64,000 nt of DNA from positions 124,001-188,000 of the forward strand of contig JAUBSN010000001.1 in the NCBI GenBank assembly GCA_036704825.1. The letters run 5' to 3'. Both the position numbers and the translations under genes were made by a program. The DNA is from Microcoleus sp036704825. Its GTDB lineage: Bacteria; Cyanobacteriota; Cyanobacteriia; Cyanobacteriales; Microcoleaceae. The notes under the pieces are model-generated. The model ran no database searches. It was given only the letters and a program-made list of their open reading frames with translations, and was not told the DNA's origin. Positions 35,711-43,481 of the stretch are shown one piece after another. How positions within the stretch are numbered: position 1 is the first letter of the stretch; every line of letters starts with the position of its first letter.

Positions 35711-36613
35711 ATGTCTAGTATGCACAACCAATTCACGGTTCACTTCTGGGGCGTTAGAGGTAGCATAGCGTCTCCCGGGGCAGAAACAGTACGTTACGGG
35801 GGCAACACGCCCTGTGTAGAAATGCGAGTGGGTGAGAGCCGCCTAATTTTCGATGGCGGTACTGGATTGCGGGTTTTAGGACAAACTCTCCTGTCCCAGA
35901 TGCCCGTAAAAGCTCATATGTTTTTTACTCACTCTCACTGGGATCACATTCAAGGATTCCCATTTTTTGTCCCAGCTTTTATTCCTGGGAACTGCTTTCA
36001 CATATATGGGGCTATTGCTCCTAATAAGGCTACTATCCAGCAGCGCCTCCACGACCAGATGCTGCACCCCAATTTTCCGGTACCCCTGCAAATTATGGGG
36101 GCAGACCTGAAATTTAACGATATAGAAGTGGGCAAACCGCTGGAACTCGGAGACATTAAGGTGGAAACTGCTTTGCTCAACCATCCCGGGGAAGCTATAG
36201 GCTACCGCGTAAACTGGCGGGGGTATGCGGCTGCTTACGTGACTGATACCGAACATTTTCCCGATCGTTTAGACGAAAATGTGGTGTATTTGGCTCAGGA
36301 TGCTGAGGTGCTGATCTACGACGCTACTTATACCGATGAGGAGTATTATGCCCAGAAGAGCAGCAAGGTCGGCTGGGGACATTCGACTTGGCAGGAAGCA
36401 GTGAAGGTGGCAAAGGCTGCTAATGTCAAAAAGTTGGTGATTTTTCACCACGACCCGCTGCACAATGACGAGTTTTTAGACAGGGTGGGAGAACAAGTGG
36501 CTCAAAGATTCCCGAATAGTTTGATGGCGCGGGAAGGTTTGTCGTTACAATTGCTGCCTCCTGATAACGATTTGTCTGAAGCGTCGGTGCAAGCGCCTCA
36601 AGTGTCTGTCTGA
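35711..36613 (+). CDS. MBL-fold metallo-hydrolase
   Basis: A 300-residue metallo-beta-lactamase-fold hydrolase. The opening F-W-G-V-R-G-S-I-A-S-P-G is typical of the phosphodiesterase/RNase Z-like branch. The zinc motif T-H-S-H-W-D-H-I-Q-G-F-P lies near residue 77, and further ligands are H178 in L-L-N-H-P-G, the Asp in I-Y-D-A-T-Y and the C-terminal F-H-H-D-P. All are intact, so it should be active, most likely on a cyclic nucleotide or other phosphodiester; the substrate is not known. It has a long upstream region and no gene partner. Confidence 0.88.
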   Translation: MSSMHNQFTVHFWGVRGSIASPGAETVRYGGNTPCVEMRVGESRLIFDGGTGLRVLGQTLLSQMPVKAHMFFTHSHWDHIQGFPFFVPAFIPGNCFHIYGAIAPNKATIQQRLHDQMLHPNFPVPLQIMGADLKFNDIEVGKPLELGDIKVETALLNHPGEAIGYRVNWRGYAAAYVTDTEHFPDRLDENVVYLAQDAEVLIYDATYTDEEYYAQKSSKVGWGHSTWQEAVKVAKAANVKKLVIFHHDPLHNDEFLDRVGEQVAQRFPNSLMAREGLSLQLLPPDNDLSEASVQAPQVSV

Positions 36614-36990
36614 GGGATTTGAGCTTGTCAGATGGTTCGGAAATCTCTATCTGTGAAATCTGACATTGAAGCGAGGGCTGACAATCGAGCATCCAGGATA
36701 CAAGCCCCCGGATTCATCCGTCCAGAAATAAAAAACCTGTATCCGATAAAGGAGCCCCCGAATTTATCTCGCGCAAGTCAAGGCTTCAATCGAAAATCGC
36801 GCAATCGAAAATCGCGCAATCGATTGACCTCACTCAAAGACGGATACAAGCCCCGACTCCTGTCGTGGAAAACCAAAAAGTTTAGACCAAAGTTCAAGCT
36901 TCCAGATTTATCTGTGGAGTCAATTCTAAAATCTAAAATCTAAAATCGACTGGCGATCGCAATCTGGCTAAGTATGTCAAAATTTTAAGC
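36614..36990. other. Gap with decayed repeats
   Basis: 377 bases. The sequence near 36690-36720 (ACAAGCCCCCGGATTCATCC), 36751-36765 and 36898-36918 looks like three decayed copies of one piece of about 25 bases. GAAAATCGCGCAATC is duplicated at 36788-36815, and TCTAAAA occurs three times at 36925-36945. A 103-codon frame covers this, but its composition follows the repeats, so I do not count it as a gene. Confidence 0.6.
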
Positions 36991-38205
36991 GTGTGGGTAA
37001 CTTCTTCTTGTATCGCTGCTCTGACTCCAACTTCTGTTGCCTTGGGAAACTTTGACGGTTTGCACCTAGGGCATCGACAAGTCGTGCAGCCAATTTTAAA
37101 TCGATCGCCCGGGCAAAATTCTGCGACGGTTTTTGCCTCGGAATCAAACTTGCGTTCAAACGCTGGCACAGATAAAAATGGGGAAAGCGAACCTCCGGCG
37201 ACCTGCTACAACGACTCAGCAGCACCGCCCGATCGAGCCGGCAGCGGCCCTAATTATGATGGTTTGATAGGCCCCAGGGCAGATGGCAACAGCCTCTCTG
37301 GTGGCGATTCTGATTGGGCCGATCGACTTTACAGCACTGTGGTGACATTCGATCCGCACCCGCAAGAATTCTTTACGGGTCAACCGAAAAAACTGCTGAC
37401 GCCTCTGGCAGAAAAGGTAGAATTGCTCGCAGCAATGGGCGTCGAGCAACTTGTGCTGCTGCCGTTCGATCGAGAATTGGCGGCTTTGACTGCTTCTGAG
37501 TTTGTCGAGGAAATTGTGGTGCGGCAACTAAAAGCGAGTCGAATAAGTGTGGGGGTTGATTTTCGGTTTGGACGGGGACGCGCTGGGACGGCTGTGGATT
37601 TGCAGTCGATCGCCTCTGGTTACGGTATTGATGTTGGTCTTGTACCCCTGCACAATTGCGGTGAGGGCGATCGGATCAGCAGTTCTGCAATCCGCGAAGG
37701 TTTGGCATCCGGCGACCTCACAAGAGCGAATCAGTTGCTGGGGCGGCCTTACAGTTTAGTCGGAACTGTGGTTGGCGGACAGCGGCTGGGCAGGACGATC
37801 GGATTTCCTACTGCTAATATCGAACTGCCGCCGGAAAAATTTTTGCCGCGTTTTGGCGTGTACGCGGTGCGAGTCTCGGTGAAGCATGGATGGGAAAAGA
37901 TGAAAGAGGAAAGTTCTTCCTATCAGTGGGAAAATTCTCAATCTCTAATTCCCGGCGCATCATCAAATTTATCTTTTGTCAATGGGGTGATGAATCTTGG
38001 CTGCCGCCCGACAGTAGACGGCCAGCAACCCACTGTGGAAATTCACCTGTTAGATTGGTCTGGGGATTTGTACGGTAAAACCTTGAGCGCGAGTTTAGTA
38101 GAGTTTTTGCGACCCGAACAAAAATTCGCTTCTCTGGATGCTCTCAAAACTCAAATTCAGGCAGATTGCGATATTGCTAGAAGTCTATTAACTGCTAAAG
38201 TCTAA
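36991..38205 (+). CDS. ribF: Bifunctional riboflavin kinase/FAD synthetase with an insert
   Basis: A 404-residue enzyme that makes FMN and then FAD. The FAD synthetase part starts with the nucleotide motif A-L-G-N-F-D-G-L-H-L-G-H and has T-F-D-P-H-P-Q-E-F and I-S-S-S-A-I-R. The riboflavin kinase part has G-R-T-I-G-F-P-T-A-N. Family length is about 310-340. Here about 70 polar residues (rich in Ser, Gly, Asp and Pro, residues about 36-108) are inserted between G-H-R and the T-F-D-P-H-P strand, and there is a second smaller addition near 300-325. The start is a GTG, which gives the usual W-V-T-S-S opening. Confidence 0.92.
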   Translation: MWVTSSCIAALTPTSVALGNFDGLHLGHRQVVQPILNRSPGQNSATVFASESNLRSNAGTDKNGESEPPATCYNDSAAPPDRAGSGPNYDGLIGPRADGNSLSGGDSDWADRLYSTVVTFDPHPQEFFTGQPKKLLTPLAEKVELLAAMGVEQLVLLPFDRELAALTASEFVEEIVVRQLKASRISVGVDFRFGRGRAGTAVDLQSIASGYGIDVGLVPLHNCGEGDRISSSAIREGLASGDLTRANQLLGRPYSLVGTVVGGQRLGRTIGFPTANIELPPEKFLPRFGVYAVRVSVKHGWEKMKEESSSYQWENSQSLIPGASSNLSFVNGVMNLGCRPTVDGQQPTVEIHLLDWSGDLYGKTLSASLVEFLRPEQKFASLDALKTQIQADCDIARSLLTAKV

Positions 38206-38336
38206 GAATTATGTGATCTAGAACGGGCGATCGGTTTTAAAAATGGTGCAAGATGAGTCAGAGTAAATTCTAGTTGTACAAATCCGCAGTCCGCAAGGCA
38301 AAGACTCAAGATTTTGGCAATTTGATGTTTGATCCA

Positions 38337-38364
38337 CAATTAGCAATTAGCAATTAGCAATTAG
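38337..38364. repeat. CAATTAG heptad array
   Basis: Exactly four copies of CAATTAG, ending 11 bases before the ATG of the MoxR gene and thus covering its expected ribosome binding region. A gain or loss of units would move upstream signals by 7 bases each. Confidence 0.88.
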
Positions 38365-38375
38365 AAATCAGGGAT

Positions 38376-39284
38376 ATGAGACAACATATTGAACGGCTCA
38401 AACAAAATCTAGGCAAAACTATTGTTGGCAAAGCCGATGCTATTCGCTTGGTGCTGGTAGCAGTGCTTTCGGGCGGGCACGCGCTGCTGGAAGACGTGCC
38501 TGGTGTGGGAAAAACTCTGCTGGCGAAGTCTTTGGCGCGATCGATCGATGGGAAGTTTCAGCGGATTCAGTGCACTCCCGATTTGTTGCCGACGGATATC
38601 ACCGGTACTAATATTTGGAATCCGCGCAGCGGAGAGTTTGAGTTTTTGCCCGGGCCAGTTTTTGCTAATGTTTTGCTTGCCGATGAAATCAATCGGGCGA
38701 CGCCGCGAACTCAGTCAGCTTTGCTGGAAGTGATGGAAGAAAAGCAGGTGACAGTAGATGGAGTTTCTCGGAATGTTCCCGCGCCGTTTTTTGTGATTGC
38801 GACTCAGAACCCGATCGAATATCAAGGCACTTTTCCGCTACCGGAAGCGCAGATGGATCGGTTTACTTTGTCTTTGACTTTGGGCTATCCCGCTGCGTTG
38901 GAAGAGTTGCAAATGTTGGAACGGCTTTCTGATAGTTTTGCTGTTGAAGATTTGCAGCCATGTATTTCTTTGGCCCAAGTGCAGGAATTGCGCCGCTTGT
39001 GCGCTGCTGTGAAGGTGGAAGGCTCTTTGAAACAGTATATTGTAGATTTGGTGCGATCGACGCGGGAGGATGAAGAGATTACTCTGGGGGTGAGTCCCCG
39101 GGGTGCGGTGGCTTTGCACCGGGCGTCCCAGGCTTTGGCGTTTATGGAGGGCCGGGATTATGGGACTCCTGATGATGTGAAATATTTAGCGCCGCACGTA
39201 CTGTCTCACAGGTTGATTCCGGCAGGCGGAAGGAGGGCTAAGGCAATTGTTGACAAGTTGTTGCGGTCTGTTCCTATTCCTTAA
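38376..39284 (+). CDS. MoxR-family AAA ATPase
   Basis: A 302-residue AAA+ ATPase of the MoxR group. Walker A is G-V-G-K-T (in E-D-V-P-G-V-G-K-T-L, about residue 45), Walker B is L-L-A-D-E-I-N-R-A, and sensor 1 is I-A-T-Q-N-P-I-E. The C-terminal lid ends S-H-R-L-I-P. MoxR proteins act as chaperones that help fold or load metal-dependent partners, usually encoded next door as a DUF58 protein. No such gene follows here; the next 386 bases hold only repeats. Cytosolic. Confidence 0.93.
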   Translation: MRQHIERLKQNLGKTIVGKADAIRLVLVAVLSGGHALLEDVPGVGKTLLAKSLARSIDGKFQRIQCTPDLLPTDITGTNIWNPRSGEFEFLPGPVFANVLLADEINRATPRTQSALLEVMEEKQVTVDGVSRNVPAPFFVIATQNPIEYQGTFPLPEAQMDRFTLSLTLGYPAALEELQMLERLSDSFAVEDLQPCISLAQVQELRRLCAAVKVEGSLKQYIVDLVRSTREDEEITLGVSPRGAVALHRASQALAFMEGRDYGTPDDVKYLAPHVLSHRLIPAGGRRAKAIVDKLLRSVPIP

Positions 39285-39315
39285 AAAGTTTGTAAGTAGG
39301 TTGCTTTAATTAAAG

Positions 39316-39378
39316 GAACAGGCAAGATGCCTGTTCCACAAAGAATGAATTTTTTTGTGAAACAGGCATCTTGCCCAC
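39316..39378. repeat. GGCAAGATGCC dispersed inverted repeat, copy 3
   Basis: AACAGGCAAGATGCCTGTTC near 39317 and AACAGGCATCTTGCC near 39361 face each other with a CCACAAAGAATGAATTTTTT spacer, much like the copies at 25615 and 27699. It lies 32 bases after the MoxR stop and may end its transcript. Confidence 0.8.
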
Positions 39379-39425
39379 CCTTGAAAGACTTATTAATAAT
39401 TGTGCAAGATGTCATATTAAATCTG

Positions 39426-39524
39426 GTAGCATCGGAATTGTAAAATCCAGTCAACAGTCAACAATTCCCGACGCTGCAACCGGACTCGCTCTAATTCATC
39501 TGCGTTAATCTGTGTTTATCTGCC
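39426..39524. repeat. About 99-bp dispersed repeat, copy B
   Basis: Second copy of the sequence at 14369-14464, same orientation. The best-preserved part is CTAATTCATCTGCGTTAATC plus TGTGTTTATCTGCC. Copy B is followed by a partly inverted piece (ACGCGGATTCACGCAGATAA near 39578-39597), so the full element may be longer and palindromic. Confidence 0.8.
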
Positions 39525-39670
39525 CTCATCTGCGGTAAAAAAAGAGAAATTATCGGACCGCAGATGACAAAGGATTGACGCGGATTCACGCAGATAAAAA
39601 GAAGAGATATCTGAATAACTCCGATGCTAACAGATTTGATATCAGTTAATCAATAGGTTTTGCACCATTC

Positions 39671-40870
39671 TCAAGCACTCTCAAACAGCGCCACTAATTT
39701 TTTTGCCTCTAAATCGACATTGTGTTGTTGAGCAACTCTCTCGGCTCCTGTTTTCCCCATTTGTTCTAGCTTTTCTAAAGGTGCTTCCAATACCGCGCGC
39801 ATCGCTACCGCTAATGCTTCTGCGGAACCGGGAGGAACTAACCAACCGCAAACACCGGGTTCTACGAGCTCCGGGATGCCAGCAACATAAGTGCTAATTA
39901 CGGGCCGATTGAGAGCGAGGGCTTCCATAATTACGACGGGCAAACCTTCAGCAAAACTAGGCAATACCATTGCCCGTGAAGCTAAAATCTCTTGCTGAAC
40001 TCGATCGCCGCTGGCCCAGCCGGTAATTTCTATATGGTTTTGCAGGCCGAGTTGCAGAATCTGTTTTTCAATATCACCTCGCAGCGGCCCGTCTCCTACC
40101 AGTACCAACTTAAACTCTAAGCCTTGAACTGCTAGCAAGTTAGCAGCTTCTAGCAATAACAAATGACCTTTTTGTTCGCTGAGCCTGCCAATGCAAGCTA
40201 AGCGGGGCGCTGCGGGTATGGGGACGTAGGGTGCAGCTAAAAATGCAGCATCTACGCCGCAGTGTATGACGTGAATTTTTGACCAAAAAGTGCGATCGCA
40301 CCACCGAAAAAGCTGACTTTTACCAAAGGAACTAACTGCTGCTACAAAGGTCGATCGCTTAATTTTTTCGTCTAAGGAAAGAAGTGTGGCTTTATCGAAT
40401 TCTTCAGGGCCGTGAACGGTGAAACTGTAAGTCGGGCCGCCAAGCACGCGGCACAGCATTGCGACTGTTGTGGAATTTGTCCCGAAGTGAGCGTGAACGT
40501 GTGCTGTACCCGATTCTGCAAACCAATTTAAAAGAATGCAAGCTTCTGCTAAATAAGCTAGATGCAGCAAAATCCCCCGTTCCGAGTGCCAGCCAACTTT
40601 GAACATTAACCGCACAGCTTCGATGAATCGAATGGGCCTAGTTGCAGCAACGCGCAGCAAAGCCCACGCTAACCCCTGTACGCCAACTCCTAAGATTACT
40701 TTAGTCAATTCTTGCTCTATTTTGTCTGCCCCGTCTACGAGTTCGGATTCGCAGGATCTGATGGAGTAACGCCCGACTTTCATGCCGCAATTTTCAACGG
40801 CTAGGACTTCTCTGCGGACGAAGCTGTGGCTGACTTTGGGGTATTGGTTGACTAGATAAGCGATGTTCAT
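39671..40870 (-). CDS. Family 4 glycosyltransferase
   Basis: A 399-residue GT-B glycosyltransferase. The N-terminal half starts Y-L-V-N-Q-Y-P-K-V-S-H-S-F-V-R-R-E, an opening usual in polysaccharide GT4 enzymes. The hinge has V-H-A-H-F-G, and the C-terminal half has C-I-G-R-L-S-E-Q-K-G-H, V-G-D-G-P-L-R and the donor-binding E-x7-E stretch (P-S-F-A-E-G-L-P-V-V-I-M-E-A). It would add a sugar to a lipid-linked or surface polysaccharide. Alone, with no neighbours of that pathway in the window except the distant rfbF. Confidence 0.92.
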   Translation of the reverse strand: MNIAYLVNQYPKVSHSFVRREVLAVENCGMKVGRYSIRSCESELVDGADKIEQELTKVILGVGVQGLAWALLRVAATRPIRFIEAVRLMFKVGWHSERGILLHLAYLAEACILLNWFAESGTAHVHAHFGTNSTTVAMLCRVLGGPTYSFTVHGPEEFDKATLLSLDEKIKRSTFVAAVSSFGKSQLFRWCDRTFWSKIHVIHCGVDAAFLAAPYVPIPAAPRLACIGRLSEQKGHLLLLEAANLLAVQGLEFKLVLVGDGPLRGDIEKQILQLGLQNHIEITGWASGDRVQQEILASRAMVLPSFAEGLPVVIMEALALNRPVISTYVAGIPELVEPGVCGWLVPPGSAEALAVAMRAVLEAPLEKLEQMGKTGAERVAQQHNVDLEAKKLVALFESA

Positions 40871-41103
40871 TAACGGGGAGAAGATATTATAGTAAAGCTT
40901 TGTTCAGTTTAGCTTTTTGTCGATCGAAGTCAAGACATGATTTTGGGTGGGATTATTTATTCTGTTATGTTTTGATGGATTGGTTGGCGATTTAAGATAA
41001 GGGCATCAATGGTTGTATAAACACTGAAATGCATAACGACTTCCCAAACAAAAAAATCTGTTTTTTGTCAGGGATTGTCTCAGCTTAATTATAGGGGGCT
41101 AAA

Positions 41104-41131
41104 TTAAAGCCACCTAGTTTGTCAGGTGGCT
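41104..41131 (-). terminator. Terminator of the HTH gene
   Basis: AGCCACCT (41108-41115) and its exact complement AGGTGGCT (41124-41131) form an 8-bp stem with an 8-base loop. Read leftward it is followed by TTTAATTT and lies 17 bases after the HTH stop. Confidence 0.75.
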
Positions 41132-41148
41132 AGAAAAAAAATGCAAGA

Positions 41149-41460
41149 TTACGAATTGACTAAGGAAAGTTGTTGCCGAAGTTCTGGGGGAATCGCTTCA
41201 AAATGCTCTAACAGAAAATTCATCAAGGCGAGGTGACGCAAGTCGTGCAGTTGGGGATGGCGGTGCTTGCCTCCTCTGGTAAACCAGCGACACACAGTAG
41301 AATGCGATCGACAGCAAATGAGGGCTAGAGCTTCTTGCGAGACATCCCATTTTGCGTAGAATTGCTGCGGAGTCATGGCCAGTTGACAGTCAGCGTAAAG
41401 CTGAATGATTCGTTTTTCTCGATCGGTAATCGGGCGAGGCGTGAAAGAATGGTGTATCAT
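41149..41460 (-). CDS. Small HTH DNA-binding protein
   Basis: A 103-residue basic protein. Residues about 12-30 (I-T-D-R-E-K-R-I-I-Q-L-Y-A-D-C-Q-L) and about 38-63 (V-S-Q-E-A-L-A-L-I-C-C-R-S-H-S-T-V-C-R-W-F) form helices, the second a helix-turn-helix of the kind found in MerR/HTH_17-like and resolvase-like proteins. The rest (L-R-H-L-A-L-M-N-F-L-L-E-H-F-E) is helical. A family seen in many copies in cyanobacteria; targets unknown. A second, broken copy lies at 43049-43250. The two copies flank three other regulator/toxin genes. Confidence 0.7.
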   Translation of the reverse strand: MIHHSFTPRPITDREKRIIQLYADCQLAMTPQQFYAKWDVSQEALALICCRSHSTVCRWFTRGGKHRHPQLHDLRHLALMNFLLEHFEAIPPELRQQLSLVNS

Positions 41461-41617
41461 AGAGGTGATTTTTTAATTTTGAATCGGCCAGTGCCCAATT
41501 TGCGGCGCTGGCTTTTGTTTTTGGGGGCTTTGTTTTTTGGCGCGATCGCACTTGACGATCGCCTAACTAAACTGCCCTATTGACAATATATACGTCTTGC
41601 TTTAATATGTCAACAGT

Positions 41618-42115
41618 CTAATCCGAATTTTCAGATTCCTCTCTGTATTTGAATCCTGCCATCTCGGCTATCAAATCCAAATGTTTTGATGTGGAACGAG
41701 CAGGCAATTGCCCGTTCTCCCAATCGCTGACTGTAGCCTGTCGCACGCCTATGTGTTCTGCAAATTCTGCTTGTGTCAACCCCATATGGAGACGCAATGC
41801 CTTGATGAGTTCGCCATTCCACTGGACGCCATCGCCCGCCTGCTGAACCTGAATTTTCTGGATCAACTTGCGAAATGTTACCCGTTGTGCGTCGAAATCG
41901 ACTGTTTCCACCCGATATCCTGCCTCCATCCAAGCGGTAGCTTGCAGAGCGCCCTTTTTGCGGTTGCTCCACCAAGCTTGCTGAGTGCGTGCGGAAGGGG
42001 GGAGTGCGTCGTTTAGCAATGCCTCTATTTCGGCGAAGTTGAGGGTTACTTCGTCGAGATGGCGATTTTGGCGCAGATAATCTAAGAGCGACTGGTACTT
42101 GCTGCCCTCCTTCAT
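41618..42115 (-). CDS. XRE regulator with N-terminal DUF7662-like domain
   Basis: A 165-residue protein. Residues about 5-65 match a DUF7662-like domain (Y-Q-S-L-L-D-Y-L-R-Q; V-T-L-N-F-A-E-I-E-A-L-L; L-P-P-S-A-R-T-Q-Q-A-W-W-S-N), and the C-terminus is an XRE helix-turn-helix (L-T-Q-A-E-F-A-E-H-I-G-V-R-Q-A-T-V-S-D-W-E-N-G). The domain pair suggests a DNA-binding regulator that senses something through its N-terminus. ATG 42115 is preferred over a TTG at 42154. It sits 82 bases after the antitoxin gene's stop, same strand, and may belong to the same transcript. Confidence 0.75.
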   Translation of the reverse strand: MKEGSKYQSLLDYLRQNRHLDEVTLNFAEIEALLNDALPPSARTQQAWWSNRKKGALQATAWMEAGYRVETVDFDAQRVTFRKLIQKIQVQQAGDGVQWNGELIKALRLHMGLTQAEFAEHIGVRQATVSDWENGQLPARSTSKHLDLIAEMAGFKYREESENSD

Positions 42116-42197
42116 GCGGTATTTTGTGAGGTTTTCAGATATAGAATGCCACAAATCGGGTGAAGGGCAAAATAGCAGCGCGCGATCGCTTTTTTAT

Positions 42198-42596
42198 TTA
42201 GGCGCTCACTTGCGACAGAGGAATCGGAGCAAAAAGAGCTGGTTGGCGATCGTTTCGCGGAATGAGAGCAATTTGGACATCATAGCCTAACTCATTGGCA
42301 TATTCCGCCAGAGTTTTCAACTCTATGCGATCGCGCGTTCCCTCAATTTGAGATATCCTTCCAGGGCTTTTTTGCACTTCGCGAGCCATTTCTCTAACTG
42401 TCAATCCGCGAGAGTTGCGAATTTTTTGCAGCAATTCTCCCAAACTATCTAAAATGAGAAAATATTCTAATTTTTGTTGTAATTCCTCTGCAGTAGTAGG
42501 TTTGAGAGTTTCAGGAGGATTGACATCTACCATTGCTTCTGGTTCGGCTAGGAGTGCCGCCAATAAATCGCTTGCTTTGCCATCAATTTTTGTCAT
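42198..42596 (-). CDS. XRE-family antitoxin
   Basis: A 132-residue protein with an acidic N-terminal region (L-A-A-L-L-A-E-P-E-A-M-V-D-V) and an XRE helix-turn-helix at about 62-115 (L-T-V-R-E-M-A-R-E-V-Q-K-S-P-G-R-I-S-Q-I-E-G-T). It follows the RelE/HigB-like gene after 19 bases, the toxin-first order of HigBA-type modules. GAGGT lies about 7 bases before the ATG. It should bind the toxin and the palindromic operator before the toxin gene. The C-terminal tail (A-L-I-P-R-N-D-R-Q-P) looks disordered. Confidence 0.82.
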   Translation of the reverse strand: MTKIDGKASDLLAALLAEPEAMVDVNPPETLKPTTAEELQQKLEYFLILDSLGELLQKIRNSRGLTVREMAREVQKSPGRISQIEGTRDRIELKTLAEYANELGYDVQIALIPRNDRQPALFAPIPLSQVSA

Positions 42597-42615
42597 ATTT
42601 TTTACCTCGATTAGT

Positions 42616-42990
42616 TTATACTAACACTTGTATGCCATTGCGCGCTGCTTGGATAACTTCGGCTGTCCAATTTAGGAATGCAGCACTAGCAGCATCTTCT
42701 GTTTTGCACTCAGCGCGACAGAGAGCAAATTCTGTGTGAGAAATTTGGAAAAAATAAACTCGTGCGCCACCTTCTTCTGCCCGAGATTTGAGTTCGTAAA
42801 TCGGCCCTCCTAAATGCTTTTTGTATCTGCAATTCATACCGTTTGCTTGTAAATCCGAAATCATTTCGATCGCTTTTTTCAAGCAGCTATGCTTGCTGAG
42901 TTTCGCTAACTCCAGCAAGTCTGTCAGAATTTGGGGTCGTATTCCTGGTGGATCGTTGGGATGGATGGTGTTGTAAGTTTTATAGGACAT
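42616..42990 (-). CDS. RelE/HigB-like toxin
   Basis: A 124-residue protein. The central part (Y-K-K-H-L-G-G-P-I-Y-E-L-K-S-R-A) and (A-R-V-Y-F-F-Q-I-S-H-T-E-F-A-L-C-R-A-E-C-K-T) fits the RelE/HigB (Gp49-like) mRNA-interferase fold, which cuts mRNA on ribosomes. The conserved basic residues of the active face (K-K-H, R near E-L-K-S-R, and K-T) are there. It is the first gene of the pair. Two 18-bp palindromes lie directly before its ATG, starting 3 bases upstream of it. Confidence 0.78.
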   Translation of the reverse strand: MSYKTYNTIHPNDPPGIRPQILTDLLELAKLSKHSCLKKAIEMISDLQANGMNCRYKKHLGGPIYELKSRAEEGGARVYFFQISHTEFALCRAECKTEDAASAAFLNWTAEVIQAARNGIQVLV

Positions 42991-42992
42991 TT

Positions 42993-43033
42993 GTTTAGTC
43001 TAAGCTAAACGCTTTGTTTAGTCAAGGCTAAAC
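42993..43033. promoter_or_regulatory. Two-palindrome operator of the toxin-antitoxin pair
   Basis: GTTTAG-N6-CTAAAC occurs twice, at 42993-43010 and 43016-43033, with the centres 23 bp apart (about two helical turns). Both keep all 12 arm bases. They lie between the toxin ATG (42990) and the decayed HTH copy, so they cover the expected promoter. This is the layout of a cooperative autorepressor site, probably for the XRE antitoxin; binding is inferred. Confidence 0.75.
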
Positions 43034-43048
43034 AAATGTGTCGTGAAA

Positions 43049-43250
43049 ATGCAAGATTACGAATTGGGCAAGCAAAGTTGTTGCCGAAGTTCCGGGAGAA
43101 TAGCTTCATCATGCTCTCAGAGAAAATTCATCAAAGCCAAGTGACGCAAGTCTTGCGGTTGGGGATGGCGGTGGTTGCTTCCTCTGGTAAACCAGCGACG
43201 GACGGTAGAGACCGATCGACAGCAAATTAGGGAGATCCTGCGAGATCCTT
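43049..43250 (-). pseudogene. Decayed second copy of the small HTH gene
   Basis: The sequence is closely similar to 41141-41350 (most bases shared, including the 18-base ATGCAAGATTACGAATTG at the 3' end). Read in the frame of the intact copy it gives C-C-R-S-V-S-T-V-R-R-W-F-T-R-G and then has a TGA stop after L-M-N-F-L (intact copy: L-M-N-F-L-L). The N-terminal third is missing. So it is a truncated, nonsense-bearing copy in the same orientation, 1.9 kb from its parent. Confidence 0.85.
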
Positions 43251-43291
43251 TGGTGCTGAGTTCCCCAAATCGCACATTCTTCCTAAGCTGA

Positions 43292-43337
43292 CGCGATCGC
43301 CCTTGACTGAATGGAGGATTGGGAAAGGGCGATCGCG
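43292..43337. repeat. Hairpin built from two HIP1 sites
   Basis: CGCGATCGCCCTT at 43292-43304 and its exact complement AAGGGCGATCGCG at 43325-43337 make a 13-bp stem, each arm holding a GCGATCGC core. It lies between the decayed HTH copy and the CRISPR remnant. Confidence 0.65.
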
Positions 43338-43374
43338 CGTCTGAAAAAGTACGGGAAATCTATTAGCTTAATAA

Positions 43375-43481
43375 ACTCAAGTCCCCTTGCGGGGAAGGGG
43401 GAACGACTGACATAAGTTATGCAACTGTTCAGTCAATCTAGAGGCGTGTTTCTATCCCCTTGCGGGGTAAATTAATAAAAC
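43375..43481. CRISPR. Two-unit degenerate CRISPR remnant
   Basis: The core TCCCCTTGCGGGG occurs at 43382-43394 and 43455-43467, 73 bases apart, the usual period of a cyanobacterial type III array (repeat about 35 plus spacer about 38). The second unit (GTTTC at 43448 to AAAAC at 43481) has the look of a normal repeat with GTTTC...AAAC ends. The first shares the core but its flanks have diverged. At most one spacer remains. It lies about 900 bases from the end of the type III-D operon. The call rests on core and period only; no third copy was seen. Confidence 0.5.

Noticed and set aside
36632..36943. 103-codon rightward open frame
   Set aside because: It follows repeat DNA (GAAAATCGCGCAATC duplication, TCTAAAA heptads), has no binding site and a biased composition.
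41335..41583. Rightward 82-codon frame
   Set aside because: Mostly antisense to the small HTH gene and its promoter region; no binding site.
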